Of a stretch of 51,709 nucleotides of DNA, positions 30,101-39,252 are shown one piece after another. Position 1 is the stretch's first letter. Every line of letters starts with the position of its first letter. This stretch comes from an uncultured Idiomarina sp. GTDB lineage: Bacteria; Pseudomonadota; Gammaproteobacteria; Enterobacterales; Alteromonadaceae. The notes below the pieces were generated by a model that was not told where the DNA came from, searched no databases, and saw nothing but the letters and a program-made list of their open reading frames with translations. The stretch spans positions 1 to 51,709 of the forward strand of contig CAMPHF010000013.1 of NCBI GenBank assembly GCA_946885915.1, given 5' to 3'. The position numbers and the translations under genes are program-made.

Positions 30101-31603
30101 GTGACAAAAGTATCCACAACGAGTCGTTGGCGGCTTTCAGGTTTGCAGCGCATGTTGCTGCTTTACGTGGTGCTGCCGATGGTCGCGCTGGCAGGCGCGG
30201 CTATTAGTATTGGCTTAAATGTCGCTTACCAACTTGTGAGCGAGCGGCTCGAAAGTGACTTAGAACTGGTCGGGCGGGCCATTCGATTGCCGGTAAGCGA
30301 AGCCTTACAGCAGGACGATCTAGCCGCCGTGCGGGCTAACTTGGATGCCGTCTTCGATATTGGCCAAGTCTATGGTGCCTCGGTGTATGACACTGATGGG
30401 GTGTTAGTGGCTGCCACCGGTATTGCAGAGTCGGACTTAACCGGAAGTAAGCTGGCCGAGCGCGTGGTGCGCACGGGTGAAGAAGAAGAGGGCTTTCGTT
30501 CAGTGGCTGGGCGGGATGTCTATTCGCGCTTTTTTCCAGTCACAGATGCCGGTGGACAAATTCATGGCTTGATTCAAATTACCCGGCGGGCGAGCGATTT
30601 TGAACAGTCGTTTAGTGAACTCACGCGTTATGCTTGGTTAACCTGGGCGGTATTTGCGCTGCTTACCATTGCCATTTTAGTGTTTGGTCACTACCGCGGT
30701 GTTGGCCGCCATTTAGAGCAATTGGTAACGACCATGCGGGCGGTTGGCCAAGGGCAACGGCAACAACGCAGTACCATTAGCGGGCCAAGTGAACTGAAAG
30801 AGGTCGCGCGCGGGTTAAATGGCATGCTGGACAGCATTCATCAAGCGGAGCAAGCCATCCTGGCGCACCGCGAGCATGAAATTGAGCTACTCAAACAACT
30901 ACGCGAGCAAGAAAAAATGGCCGCTATTGGCCAATTAGCCAGTGGGGTTGCCCATGAACTTGGCGCGCCTCTAACCGTGATTGATGGGCGTGCCCAACGC
31001 TTGCTGAAATTGCATGAAGATGATGCCACCAAGCACCAACTCACCGCGGTGCGAGGCCAAGTTCAGCGCCTCACCAAGCTGGTACAACAGTTGTTAGCCT
31101 TCTCCCGCACCCCAGTTGCTGCGCCTGAGCGAATTAGCCTGCAAGCCTTGCTGGAGTCTGCATTGCAGCAGCTGCGTTACGAATTAACCGAGCAAGCCCC
31201 AACACTAACGCTGCCCGAGGCATACCCGGCGGTTCAGTTATGGGGTGATCCTGCACGGCTTGAGCTGGCGCTGGTGAATGTACTGCGCAATGCGGTGCAA
31301 GCCGCAGCAACCCGAGTGCAGGTAGCGGTTGCCGTGGCCGAAAGCGACGGCCAAGCTGTGGTGCATATTAGCGTACAAGACGATGGTGAGGGCTTACCCG
31401 AGCATATCGACAAAGCGCAATTATTGAGCCCGTTTACGACTACCAAAGCGCAAGGGGAAGGCACTGGCTTAGGCCTCGCGATTGTTAAATACGTGGTGAG
31501 TGCCCATCAGGGCGAGCTAGACCTGCAAAATCATCCGGCTGGCGGTTGTTTATTGACCTTAACATTACCCTTAGCTGCAGCAGAGGAGCCTACCAATGAC
31601 TGA
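30101..31603 (+). CDS. Membrane sensor histidine kinase, NtrB-like
   Basis: This 500-aa protein has a first span (~17-42), a periplasmic sensor of ~120 residues, a second span (~178-200), HAMP, and a kinase core. The phosphoacceptor is H285 in [13 protein letters not shown], where the family norm is HEIRNPL/HEINNPL. ATP-binding motifs follow: [10 protein letters not shown] (N box), DDGEGLPE (G1), and [12 protein letters not shown] (G2). The frame extends to an ATG at 30065, but that has no ribosome binding site; the GTG at 30101 is preceded by GGAG at eight bases and is used here. The gene overlaps the regulator by 8 bp. The cue and target genes are unknown. Confidence 0.88.
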   Translation: MTKVSTTSRWRLSGLQRMLLLYVVLPMVALAGAAISIGLNVAYQLVSERLESDLELVGRAIRLPVSEALQQDDLAAVRANLDAVFDIGQVYGASVYDTDGVLVAATGIAESDLTGSKLAERVVRTGEEEEGFRSVAGRDVYSRFFPVTDAGGQIHGLIQITRRASDFEQSFSELTRYAWLTWAVFALLTIAILVFGHYRGVGRHLEQLVTTMRAVGQGQRQQRSTISGPSELKEVARGLNGMLDSIHQAEQAILAHREHEIELLKQLREQEKMAAIGQLASGVAHELGAPLTVIDGRAQRLLKLHEDDATKHQLTAVRGQVQRLTKLVQQLLAFSRTPVAAPERISLQALLESALQQLRYELTEQAPTLTLPEAYPAVQLWGDPARLELALVNVLRNAVQAAATRVQVAVAVAESDGQAVVHISVQDDGEGLPEHIDKAQLLSPFTTTKAQGEGTGLGLAIVKYVVSAHQGELDLQNHPAGGCLLTLTLPLAAAEEPTND

Positions 31604-32972
31604 GACAACAACACTCATTAGTGTGGTGGAAGATGATCCCGGCCTGCGCGAATTGTTGCAGGAGGAGTTAGAAAGCGAAGGCTATGCCGTGCACGCGCAT
31701 GAGTCTGCAGAGTCATTTTTGGCGAGTTTGAGCGAGGCTACGCCCGGCTTGGTGATTAGTGATATTCGCCTGCCCGGCATGCATGGCATGCAATTGCTGG
31801 CGCGTTTACAACAGTTAAAGCGGCCGCCAGCGGTGCTGATGATCACCGCCTTTGGCACTGTGAATCAAGCGGTGCAAGCATTGAAGCAAGGCGCTGATGA
31901 TTTCCTCACCAAACCGCTCGATCTTGAACACTTATTGTTGAGCGTGCAGCGTATTTTAGCGCACCGCGCGCTGCAACAGGAGGTGAGCGAATATCGTGAT
32001 CGTCAGCAGTCCGGGCGCTTCGGAATGCTCGGTGAAAGTCGCGCGATGCGGCGGTTGTACAAACAAATTGAGCAAGTGGCAGGCAGTGATAGCAGTGTGC
32101 TGGTATTAGGTGAAAGTGGCACCGGTAAAGAGCTAGTCGCTCGGGCCATTCATGCGCAAAGTCAGGTAGCGGATGGGCCATTTTTAGCGGTGAACTGTGC
32201 TGGTATTCCTGCAGAACTGATGGAAAGTGAGTTTTTTGGTCACGCTGCGGGTGCTTTTACCGGCGCCAATAAAGCGCGCGCCGGGTTATTAAAAGAAGCC
32301 GAGGGCGGCACTTTGTTGCTCGACGAAATTGGTGAGATGCCACTGCCCTTACAAGCCAAGCTTTTGCGAGTTCTTCAAGAGGGCCGAATGCGGCCGGTCG
32401 GTAGCGATCAAGAGGAACCGGTACGAGTGCGTATTGTGGCCGCCACGCATCAGAATTTAGAGGAAAAAATAGCGGCCGGTGAATTTCGGGCCGATCTGTT
32501 TTATCGATTAGAAACCTTTAGTCTGCAGGTACCGCCGCTGCGCCAACGCGGCGACGATTTAGATTTGCTGATTGAGCATTTTTTACAGCAGCGGCAACAG
32601 CAACAACCAAAGGCGCTGCAGGGTATTCATGCTGAAACCCTTGAGGCCCTCTATCGATATGCGTTTCCGGGTAATGTGCGTGAGTTACAGAATGCCATTG
32701 AGCGGGCTCATGCGTTTTGTGATGGTGAGTGGATCATGCCCGAGCACTTACCACAACGGATTGTTGCGACCCCAAGCGACAATGCCGCCGCGACTAAGGC
32801 GCCAACTGAGTTCGATGCGACAGCGACCGCCGCTTGGCCAACCATGCAGTCGGTACAAGACGATTATGTCGCAAAAGTAATGGCGCACACGCAAGGCAAC
32901 AAAGCGCAGGCGGCCGAGATTTTGGGGGTGACTCGCCGTACCTTGTATCGCTGGCTCAGTAGCGATGAATAA
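31596..32972 (+). CDS. Sigma-54-dependent response regulator, NtrC family
   Basis: This 458-aa regulator is the partner of the overlapping kinase. It has a receiver domain (acidic pocket EDD at residues 12-14, phosphoacceptor D56 in VISDIRLPG, and a conserved K in TKPLDLEH), an AAA+ domain with Walker A GESGTGKE, the sigma-54 contact loop GAFTGA, and Walker [11 protein letters not shown], and a Fis-type helix-turn-helix at the C-terminus ([20 protein letters not shown]). Phosphorylation should let it open sigma-54 promoters. I searched by eye for a -24/-12 element in neighbouring leaders and found none, so the targets are probably elsewhere. Confidence 0.92.
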   Translation: MTETTTLISVVEDDPGLRELLQEELESEGYAVHAHESAESFLASLSEATPGLVISDIRLPGMHGMQLLARLQQLKRPPAVLMITAFGTVNQAVQALKQGADDFLTKPLDLEHLLLSVQRILAHRALQQEVSEYRDRQQSGRFGMLGESRAMRRLYKQIEQVAGSDSSVLVLGESGTGKELVARAIHAQSQVADGPFLAVNCAGIPAELMESEFFGHAAGAFTGANKARAGLLKEAEGGTLLLDEIGEMPLPLQAKLLRVLQEGRMRPVGSDQEEPVRVRIVAATHQNLEEKIAAGEFRADLFYRLETFSLQVPPLRQRGDDLDLLIEHFLQQRQQQQPKALQGIHAETLEALYRYAFPGNVRELQNAIERAHAFCDGEWIMPEHLPQRIVATPSDNAAATKAPTEFDATATAAWPTMQSVQDDYVAKVMAHTQGNKAQAAEILGVTRRTLYRWLSSDE

Positions 32973-33044
32973 CCCAGCAAAGCTGATCAAAATCAGGGCT
33001 CTCACCGTAGCCATTCACACACTCAGACAATGAAGGAGTTTGTC

Positions 33045-33731
33045 ATGAAAGTATTAATGGTACTTACGTCGCACGATAAATTAGGCGACACCGACCATAA
33101 AACCGGGTTTTGGGCGGAAGAGTTCGCCGCCCCCTATTACTTGCTGAAAGATGCTGGCGCAGACATTACCCTCGCCTCGCCGGCTGGTGGGCAACCCCCT
33201 ATTGACCCAAATTCCCAGCAAGCCGATGCGCAAACCGAAGCGACTAAACGCCTATTTGCCGATCAAGCTGCGCTCAAGCAACTTGCCACCACACATGTGT
33301 TAGCCGAGGTAAAAGCAAGCGATTACGATGCCATTTTCTATCCCGGTGGCCATGGCCCGTTGTGGGATCTCACCAATGACCGCCATTCAATTCAACTGAT
33401 TGAAGATTTTTGGGCGGCTGGCAAGCCTGTTGCGGCGGTATGCCATGCCCCAGCCGTATTGTTGCACGCTAAGTTATCAACCGATGAGCCATTGCTTAAG
33501 GGTCGCACGGTAACTGGCTTTACTAACAGCGAAGAGGATGCGGTGGGGCTGACCGAAGTAGTGCCGTTTTTGCTTGAAGATGCCCTGCAACAACGCGGTG
33601 CGCATTATCGCAAAGCAGACGACTGGCAGCCGTATGCCATTCAAGACGGCATGCTCATTACCGGGCAAAATCCAGCCTCCTCAGAGCCGGCGGCAGAGCG
33701 CTTGTTAGAAGTATTACGCGCGATGCAATAA
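33045..33731 (+). CDS. DJ-1/PfpI family protein (type 1 glutamine amidotransferase-like)
   Basis: The 228-aa product belongs to the DJ-1/PfpI superfamily, in the branch of Hsp31-like and glutamine-amidotransferase-like proteins. The nucleophile elbow is AAVCHAPAVLL, with the cysteine followed by the conserved His; FYPGGHGPLWDL is the typical oxyanion loop, and the N-terminal KTGFWAEEFAAPYYLL carries the conserved Glu. Such proteins act as glyoxalase III/deglycase-type or chaperone-like enzymes against carbonyl stress; the exact activity is not determined by sequence. AAGGAG before the ATG at 33045 excludes the upstream ATG at 33030. Confidence 0.88.
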   Translation: MKVLMVLTSHDKLGDTDHKTGFWAEEFAAPYYLLKDAGADITLASPAGGQPPIDPNSQQADAQTEATKRLFADQAALKQLATTHVLAEVKASDYDAIFYPGGHGPLWDLTNDRHSIQLIEDFWAAGKPVAAVCHAPAVLLHAKLSTDEPLLKGRTVTGFTNSEEDAVGLTEVVPFLLEDALQQRGAHYRKADDWQPYAIQDGMLITGQNPASSEPAAERLLEVLRAMQ

Positions 33732-33740
33732 GCACCAATC

Positions 33741-33766
33741 CGCACCGACTGCTTACAGTCGGTGCG
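33741..33766. terminator. Shared hairpin at convergent gene ends, stop codon in loop
   Basis: CGCACCGACTG (33741-33751) pairs perfectly with CAGTCGGTGCG (33756-33766); the loop CTTA contains most of the receptor's stop codon on the minus strand. It follows the DJ-1 gene by 9 bp. T-runs are weak on both sides (TAATTTG on the plus strand), so it may be a bidirectional terminator of modest strength. Confidence 0.6.
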
Positions 33767-35849
33767 TAATTTGCACGCCAGCACTCCAAGTTCTACCTAC
33801 GCCGGGTTCAAACGAGCGACCACTCCCTTGATTCACCACCACCGATCCCACGTATACCTTGTCGGTCAGGTTATCGACGCGTAGCCATGGCGAGAACTGC
33901 CATGCGCCCTGTACCCATGACCGTTGTAATGCCAGACTCATAATGGTGCGCGCCGGCGCCAGCACCGAATTTTCGTCATCGGCCGCCACATCGCCACGGT
34001 AATCGAGCACTAAAGACGCGGTCGTATCGGCCGCAAACGGCACGGCATAATCCAACTGTAAGTAGGCTTGCTGTTCGGCCACGCCGGGTAACCGTTGCTC
34101 GGCAATAGCCGCCGGTTGGTTGGCGCCAAAGTTAGCCGCCATCCAGGTGAGACTACCGCGGCTGCTGAGGTTGTCGGTGAGTTGCCATTCGAGCGCCAGC
34201 TCTAGCCCGTAGCGTTCGGTGGTGCCAGCATTACGATAAGTCGTGCGGCCGTCATTCGATTGGTCCACCACCAAAGTGTCACTGGTATCAATGTTGAACA
34301 GCGTCAGCCCAAGTTGATCGCCTGCACGTGGTTGATACTTCACCCCAACATCGGTTTGGCGACTGTTGCTCGGCTGCAGGTCGGTGTTCAGACCGCTGCC
34401 TTGGTTACGATAAGCCAACTCGGTCAGGGTGGGGGCCGCGAAACTAATCCCGTGTGCCACAAATGCCGTGAAATCATTGCTAAGCTCATAATTCGCCGCA
34501 AGCGCCCAAGCCCAGTCATGTTCGTTAAAGCCACCACTATCGTCGGGGCTAAAGGCATTAATGTAATTATCTGCCACGGCAAAGCTCAGGTCACTGTAAC
34601 GCGCACCGGCTATCCATTGCAGCCGCTCGGTGGCCTGCCACTCGAGCATGCCGTAGGCATCCTGACTACGCACTGTACCCACTTCGTCGCGGCGCATTTC
34701 ACCTTTTTCACCGAAGTTATTGGCAAAACCAAGCCGATTATCGGTTTGCTCTTCGTATTCAAGCCCGGCACTGGCACGCAAACTGGCGGTTAACGGGAGC
34801 TGATAACGCAAATTCACACCTTCAAATTCACGACTCAAATCAATCACCGCGCCAGAACTGGTAGGCTCATCGCCAGGGAACGGCAAATATTGCAGCACCT
34901 CACGCTTACCTTGCCATGCATTCACTTGCCAATGCGCGCGCTGAGTTGGCGTGTGATCCAGACTCAAAGATGCTTGGCGGTGACGAATAGTTTTGCGGGT
35001 ATTAAAGCGAATGGCGCCGGCAAAAGTTTGGGTTGGGTCTTCGCGCCATGCGCTTGGTGAAAGCGCACTAGGGTCTTCTAATAATGGCGCATCGTTATCA
35101 TCTAAGCGCACCACTAAGCGAGTGTCTGCCGCAAGCTGCAGATAGCCTCGCAGCGCCAGTTGATCGCGCTCAGCCCGGTTGTGAGCGCGCGGGCCATCGG
35201 TACGCAGCTGTGCCGCTGCGACGCGCACCGCATGGCCGTCTGCATGCACCCAATCGCCTTGCAGTAGCCAACGGCTAGTGTCATCCGCGCCAGCCAGCAG
35301 CGATGCTTGTAATTGCGACTCCGTCGGGGTGCGACTACGCATGTCAATCACGCCACCGGCGCCGTTACCATAAAGACCCGCCAGCGGACCGCGGAGCACT
35401 TCTACATACTCTGGTTCATCCAAAAAGATGCTTGAGGTTTGCGCTTGACCGTCAGGCATGGCCAGCGGAATACCATCTAGGCTCAGCAGAATGTCGCGCA
35501 CCCCAAATGAAGAACGAGCACCAAACCCACGCATGACAATGCGGGTATCTTGGGCATAGTTGCCGCGACTGTCCGCTTGCAATCCCGGAATACCCTGCAA
35601 TAATTCGGCGGCATCAATACGCAAGCCTGGTAGTTGCTGATCGGTGGCAACAATATCCACCGCGGCGGGGGTATCTTGCCAGCGCCGGACTGAAGAGGTG
35701 GCGGTGATAACCACTCGCTCATCAACCTCAATTTCAGGCTCATCCACACTGCTTTGGGCGAAAAGGTTGGAACTGGTGAAAAGTCCGCCGGCCAATAAGC
35801 AGAGACTCAGATAGCTTATTGGCCGGCGCTTGGTTGCGACCATCAACAT
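33753..35849 (-). CDS. TonB-dependent receptor, PqqU (YncD)-like
   Basis: This 698-aa outer-membrane receptor has a signal peptide (ending NLFAQS), a TonB box region (ERVVITATSS, residues ~44-53), a plug with VMRGFGARSSFGVRDILLSL, DGIPLAMPDGQAQTSSI and VEVLRGPLAGLYGNGAGGVI, and a barrel ending VGRTWSAGVQITHRL. The plug signature RGFGAR(S/T)(S/T)FGVRG and DGIP.TMPDGQ is that of E. coli YncD, now known as PqqU, which imports the cofactor pyrroloquinoline quinone. It directly follows a PQQ-dependent sugar dehydrogenase and starts at an ATG overlapping that gene's TAA by one base, with little ribosome binding site of its own, so translation is coupled. PQQ as the ligand is inference from family and context. 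Confidence 0.85.
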   Translation of the reverse strand: MLMVATKRRPISYLSLCLLAGGLFTSSNLFAQSSVDEPEIEVDERVVITATSSVRRWQDTPAAVDIVATDQQLPGLRIDAAELLQGIPGLQADSRGNYAQDTRIVMRGFGARSSFGVRDILLSLDGIPLAMPDGQAQTSSIFLDEPEYVEVLRGPLAGLYGNGAGGVIDMRSRTPTESQLQASLLAGADDTSRWLLQGDWVHADGHAVRVAAAQLRTDGPRAHNRAERDQLALRGYLQLAADTRLVVRLDDNDAPLLEDPSALSPSAWREDPTQTFAGAIRFNTRKTIRHRQASLSLDHTPTQRAHWQVNAWQGKREVLQYLPFPGDEPTSSGAVIDLSREFEGVNLRYQLPLTASLRASAGLEYEEQTDNRLGFANNFGEKGEMRRDEVGTVRSQDAYGMLEWQATERLQWIAGARYSDLSFAVADNYINAFSPDDSGGFNEHDWAWALAANYELSNDFTAFVAHGISFAAPTLTELAYRNQGSGLNTDLQPSNSRQTDVGVKYQPRAGDQLGLTLFNIDTSDTLVVDQSNDGRTTYRNAGTTERYGLELALEWQLTDNLSSRGSLTWMAANFGANQPAAIAEQRLPGVAEQQAYLQLDYAVPFAADTTASLVLDYRGDVAADDENSVLAPARTIMSLALQRSWVQGAWQFSPWLRVDNLTDKVYVGSVVVNQGSGRSFEPGVGRTWSAGVQITHRL

Positions 35850-36994
35850 TATTTTGCTGGCTCTAGGCGCAGCAGGCGGCCGTTCGGATTGTCGGTCAGG
35901 ATGTAAATAAAGCCATCCGGGCCTTGCTCTAAGTCGCGAATACGGTCGTTAATGGTGCCTTCCAACAAGGTTTCTTCGTGCATCACGCGCTCACCGTTTA
36001 AATCTAACCGGGCAATTTGCATACCGCGCAACGCGCCTACAAATAGGTCACCTTGCCACTCTGGAAATTTATCGCCGGTATAGAACATCATGCCCGCGGT
36101 CGCGATAGAGGGAACCCAGTAGTAATGGGGGTATTCGGTACCATCAACATGAACCTGCTCGGTCAGTACGCTGCCGTCATAGTTGATGCCGTAGCTCGCC
36201 ACCGGCCAGCCGTAATTATTGGCGGCACGAGCAATATTGATTTCATCGCCACCGCGAGGGCCATGCTCGTTGGTCCACAGTTCTTTCGTCTCTGGGTGAA
36301 TGGCCGCGCCTTGTACATTGCGGTGCCCATAGGACCAAATTTCAGGCTGCGCATCATCACGCCCAACAAAGGGGTTGTCTTTCGGTACGCTACCATCTGG
36401 CCAAATGCGGATCACGGTGCCAATGTGGTTGTTTAAATTTTGCGCTTCGTTCATGTACTCAGCACGCTGGCGGTCGCCAGTGGTGATGAATAAGTGGCCT
36501 TCCGGGCCAAACACTAAGCGTGAACCAAAATGCCCGGCGCTTTCTGCTTTCGGGGTTTGGCTGAAAATAACTTCAACATTTTCTAAGCGATCGCCTTTTA
36601 ATACGCCGCGCGCAACAGCGGTGCTGTTAAAACCTTCACGGTTTGCATCTGCTTCGGCAAAACTTAAATATACGTAGCCATTGTTGGCGAAATCAGGATC
36701 GACAGCAACGTCAAGCAGGCCGCCTTGATTGCGAGCATCTACCGCAGGTACACCACTAATCGGCTGGCTCAGGGTGCCGTCTAGCGACACTAAACGTAAG
36801 CGCCCAGGGCGCTCAGTCACAAGTGCTTGAGTATCGTTAATAAAGGCCATGCCCCATGGGTTGGCTAAGCCTTCGGCAACGGTATTTAAGGTAATATTGT
36901 GGCGTTCAGTTTCTAGCGTGTCTTGTGCCAGTGCGGTGGTCGTCACTAAGCCAAGCGCAAGCGCCACTGTGGTGAGTTTAAGATGGTTTAGCAT
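35849..36994 (-). CDS. PQQ-dependent aldose sugar dehydrogenase (YliI/Asd-like)
   Basis: This soluble periplasmic dehydrogenase (381 aa) oxidises aldose sugars using PQQ. It has a signal peptide (MLNHLKLTTVALALGLVTTT, cleavage after ALA) and a six-bladed propeller of the GSDH/Asd family: GLANPWGMAF, QGGLLDVAVDPDF, SAGHFGSRLVFGPEGHLFIT, WSYGHRNVQGAAIHP, NEHGPRGGDEINI, NYGWPVASYG and FVGALRGMQIARL. H156-like catalytic His corresponds to the His in SAGHFGSR. GAGGA precedes the ATG. The gene ends in TAATG, which starts the PqqU-like receptor. No pqqABCDE genes are in the window, so the cofactor may have to be imported. Confidence 0.9.
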   Translation of the reverse strand: MLNHLKLTTVALALGLVTTTALAQDTLETERHNITLNTVAEGLANPWGMAFINDTQALVTERPGRLRLVSLDGTLSQPISGVPAVDARNQGGLLDVAVDPDFANNGYVYLSFAEADANREGFNSTAVARGVLKGDRLENVEVIFSQTPKAESAGHFGSRLVFGPEGHLFITTGDRQRAEYMNEAQNLNNHIGTVIRIWPDGSVPKDNPFVGRDDAQPEIWSYGHRNVQGAAIHPETKELWTNEHGPRGGDEINIARAANNYGWPVASYGINYDGSVLTEQVHVDGTEYPHYYWVPSIATAGMMFYTGDKFPEWQGDLFVGALRGMQIARLDLNGERVMHEETLLEGTINDRIRDLEQGPDGFIYILTDNPNGRLLRLEPAK

Positions 36995-37190
36995 GTCATG
37001 TCCTCGTAGCTAGCGGTAAATGAGCGAAGCTATCGCCACACCCCTTTTTATGTGGTTAGTTATACGCCCAATGATAGAGATTGGATTGCCAAACTTGATC
37101 TTAGTCGAAAAGTCGTCATGCTTAGTAAGGAAAACGTTTAGTTATTCTTTTTTCTCGATAAATGTAGCGATAACAAAAGGAAGCGAACTA

Positions 37191-37622
37191 ATGAAGATGA
37201 ATAAAACGGTAAAAGCCTTGGCAGGCATACTTTTGATCTCGCACCTAAGTGCCTGTGGCACTATTTTATATCCAGAGCGTAAAGGTCAAGTGAGCGGGCA
37301 AATCGATGCCGGTGTGGCGGCGCTGAATGGTATTGGCTTGCTGTTCTTTTTAGTGCCTGGGGTGATTGCCTTTGCCGTAGACTTTAATAACGGCACTATT
37401 TATTTGCCGAATAGTGGCGCGGTTGAAGGCGAGGATGATGGTTTGCGGGTGGTGCAATCAGATCGTCCGCTTACTTTAGATGAAGTGAATCGGGTGGTTG
37501 CCGCGGAAACCGGCGCACCGATGGACTTGTCACAGTTGCAAACCGAAGCGGGTCAGGCACTTGGCCATGCTGATATTGCCCAACAAATACAGCAGCGTGC
37601 CCGTGAGCACGCCCCGCAATAA
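37191..37622 (+). CDS. Small lipoprotein of unknown function
   Basis: The 143-aa product has a lipoprotein signal peptide with lipobox LSAC (C22). After it comes a short polar stretch, a hydrophobic segment (ALNGIGLLFFLVPGVIAFAVDF, in two parts), the motif NNGTIYLPN, and a Gln/Ala-rich helical C-terminus. A similar pattern (CGTILYPERKGQ and GTIYLP) occurs in uncharacterised proteobacterial lipoproteins; I know of no function. The frame is open to 37020, but the ATG at 37191 is preceded by AAGGA and starts the signal peptide. It is convergent with oxyR, with the two stops nearly touching. Confidence 0.75.
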   Translation: MKMNKTVKALAGILLISHLSACGTILYPERKGQVSGQIDAGVAALNGIGLLFFLVPGVIAFAVDFNNGTIYLPNSGAVEGEDDGLRVVQSDRPLTLDEVNRVVAAETGAPMDLSQLQTEAGQALGHADIAQQIQQRAREHAPQ

Positions 37623-37623
37623 G

Positions 37624-38538
37624 TTAGTCTAAGGTTCGAATTGGCAGCAGGTCGGCAACGACCTCTGCCAACTTTCTAAAGGTTTGGCGACGACTGGTGG
37701 TGGGGCGATAAACCAAGCCAATTTCACGATAAGACTCATGCCCTGAAGGTTGTAACGCTTGCAGCTCTGTATCCCGCAAAATACCCCGATCGATCGCTAG
37801 TTGCGGTACGAAAGTCGCACCCAAACGCGCATGCGCCATCTGCACCAAACTATGCAGGCTAGTGGCAGTAAATGGATTAATTTTGCGAGTATCTGCTAAT
37901 TGACATGCGGCGACCGCATGATTGGTCAAACAGTGCTCTTTTTCTAGTAAGAAAATACTCTGATCAGGCAGCTTGTCGTAATCCACTGGCTCTTCAATTT
38001 TGGCTGCCAAGTCGCGGTGCATCACCAATTTAAACGGGTCGCGACCGAGCACGTAATGTTGATTACCCTGCAAATCAATAGGTAGTGCTAACACTAAGGC
38101 GTCTAGTTCACCATTTTTTAGCGCATGTAGTAGCGCGGTGGTGGTGTCTTCGCGAATCTGCAAGGCTAGCTTCGGATATTGGCGTTGCACCACACAGCTA
38201 AGCTCACCCACTAAAAACGGCGCGATGGTGGGGATACAACCTAACCGCAACGGACCTTCCATTACTTTGCCCTGGCTTTGGGCGAAATGCAGTAGCTCTT
38301 CGGTACTGGTCAATATTCGCCGTGCCTGTTCAACGACTTGTTCACCCATGCCGGTGAACAGAAACGACTTATGGTCGCGCTCAATGAGCTGACAACCTAA
38401 CTGCTCTTCAAGATTTTGAATGCCGCTGCTGAGGGTAGATTGGCTGACGTGGCATGCGGTTGCTGCGCGATTAAAATTCTGGTGCTCGTGCAGTGCTAAC
38501 AGATAACTCAGGTTCTTTAAACTCGGTAACTTGCTCAC
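37624..38538 (-). CDS. oxyR: Peroxide-sensing LysR-type regulator OxyR
   Basis: OxyR is activated by hydrogen peroxide through a disulfide and turns on peroxide-defence genes. The protein of ~304 aa has an N-terminal winged helix-turn-helix (NFNRAATACHVSQSTLSSGI) and a LysR substrate domain containing the redox pair in HCLTNHAVAAC: two cysteines nine positions apart, as in E. coli C199 and C208. Flanking EKEHC also fits the family. Two non-ATG starts are possible, TTG at 38544 and GTG at 38538; AAAGGA lies upstream of both, and I chose GTG as the commoner codon. It is divergent from ahpC-ahpD, its most likely targets. Confidence 0.9.
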   Translation of the reverse strand: MSKLPSLKNLSYLLALHEHQNFNRAATACHVSQSTLSSGIQNLEEQLGCQLIERDHKSFLFTGMGEQVVEQARRILTSTEELLHFAQSQGKVMEGPLRLGCIPTIAPFLVGELSCVVQRQYPKLALQIREDTTTALLHALKNGELDALVLALPIDLQGNQHYVLGRDPFKLVMHRDLAAKIEEPVDYDKLPDQSIFLLEKEHCLTNHAVAACQLADTRKINPFTATSLHSLVQMAHARLGATFVPQLAIDRGILRDTELQALQPSGHESYREIGLVYRPTTSRRQTFRKLAEVVADLLPIRTLD

Positions 38539-38575
38539 AGCCAAATGGTCCTTTCGCTACTTATTTATAATTCCG

Positions 38576-38628
38576 ATTAGTCTAATAGCTTTTATTCGTT
38601 TTAACAAATCAAAGTAACTCACTACTAT
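38576..38628 (+). promoter_or_regulatory. Divergent oxyR/ahpC control region
   Basis: A candidate ahpC promoter has -35 TTAACA (38601-38606) and -10 TACTAT (38623-38628), 16 bp apart. Just upstream lies ATTAGTCTAAT (38576-38586), a 5-1-5 inverted repeat with A/T-rich flanks, positioned where OxyR usually contacts RNA polymerase. OxyR operators are degenerate, so the assignment is tentative. Confidence 0.45.
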
Positions 38629-38695
38629 ACGCCTCGACCTCAGCGATACCTTTCGCTTTTTCTTATTTTTCAATGCTTTTTACTAAGGAGTACGC

Positions 38696-39241
38696 ATGTT
38701 AACTGTAGGTGATAAATTACCAGAATTTAGTGTGGTTGCTGCGAAGCCAGGCTTTAACTTACCAGAGGAAAATGGTGAGAGCGCCTTCGAAACCATCACT
38801 AATGAAAGCTTTACTGGTAAATGGAAAATCATTTTCTACTATCCAAAAGATTTTACCTTTGTGTGCCCAACTGAAATCGTTGAGTTCGCAAAATTAAACG
38901 AAGAATTTGCAGATCGTGACGCCATCGTCCTCGGCGGCAGCACTGACAATGAATTCGTGAAGTTAGCATGGCGTCGTGAGCATCCAGACTTAAACCGTTT
39001 GAACCAATACTCGTTTGCCGATTCTGGTTCATTAATTGACGGTTTGGGCGTGCGTGACAAGGTAGAAAACGTAGCCTTGCGTGCAACCTTCATCGTTGAC
39101 CCACACAACGTGATCCAGCACGTATCTGTGAACAACTTGAACGTTGGCCGTAACCCAACTGAAATCTTGCGTATCTTAGACGGCTTACAAACTGACGAAC
39201 TGTGTCCTTGTAACCGCGCAGTAGGCGGCGACACTCTGTAA
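38696..39241 (+). CDS. ahpC: Alkyl hydroperoxide reductase AhpC (peroxiredoxin)
   Basis: AhpC reduces hydrogen peroxide and organic peroxides. The 181-aa peroxiredoxin has the peroxidatic C57 in FYYPKDFTFVCPTE and cysteines C170 and C172 in LCPCNRAVGGDTL near the C-terminus. The CPC tail is that of AhpC paired with AhpD (as in Mycobacterium and Streptomyces), not the AhpF-dependent enterobacterial form. AAGGAG precedes the ATG. ahpD follows 11 bp downstream and supplies the reducing partner. Divergence from oxyR suggests peroxide induction. Confidence 0.95.
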   Translation: MLTVGDKLPEFSVVAAKPGFNLPEENGESAFETITNESFTGKWKIIFYYPKDFTFVCPTEIVEFAKLNEEFADRDAIVLGGSTDNEFVKLAWRREHPDLNRLNQYSFADSGSLIDGLGVRDKVENVALRATFIVDPHNVIQHVSVNNLNVGRNPTEILRILDGLQTDELCPCNRAVGGDTL

Positions 39242-39252
39242 GGAGGTAGCAC

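Noticed and set aside
34260..34793. 177-aa open frame opposite the PqqU-like receptor
   Set aside because: It lies wholly antisense to a well-supported gene, has no ribosome binding site and shows no recognisable domain.
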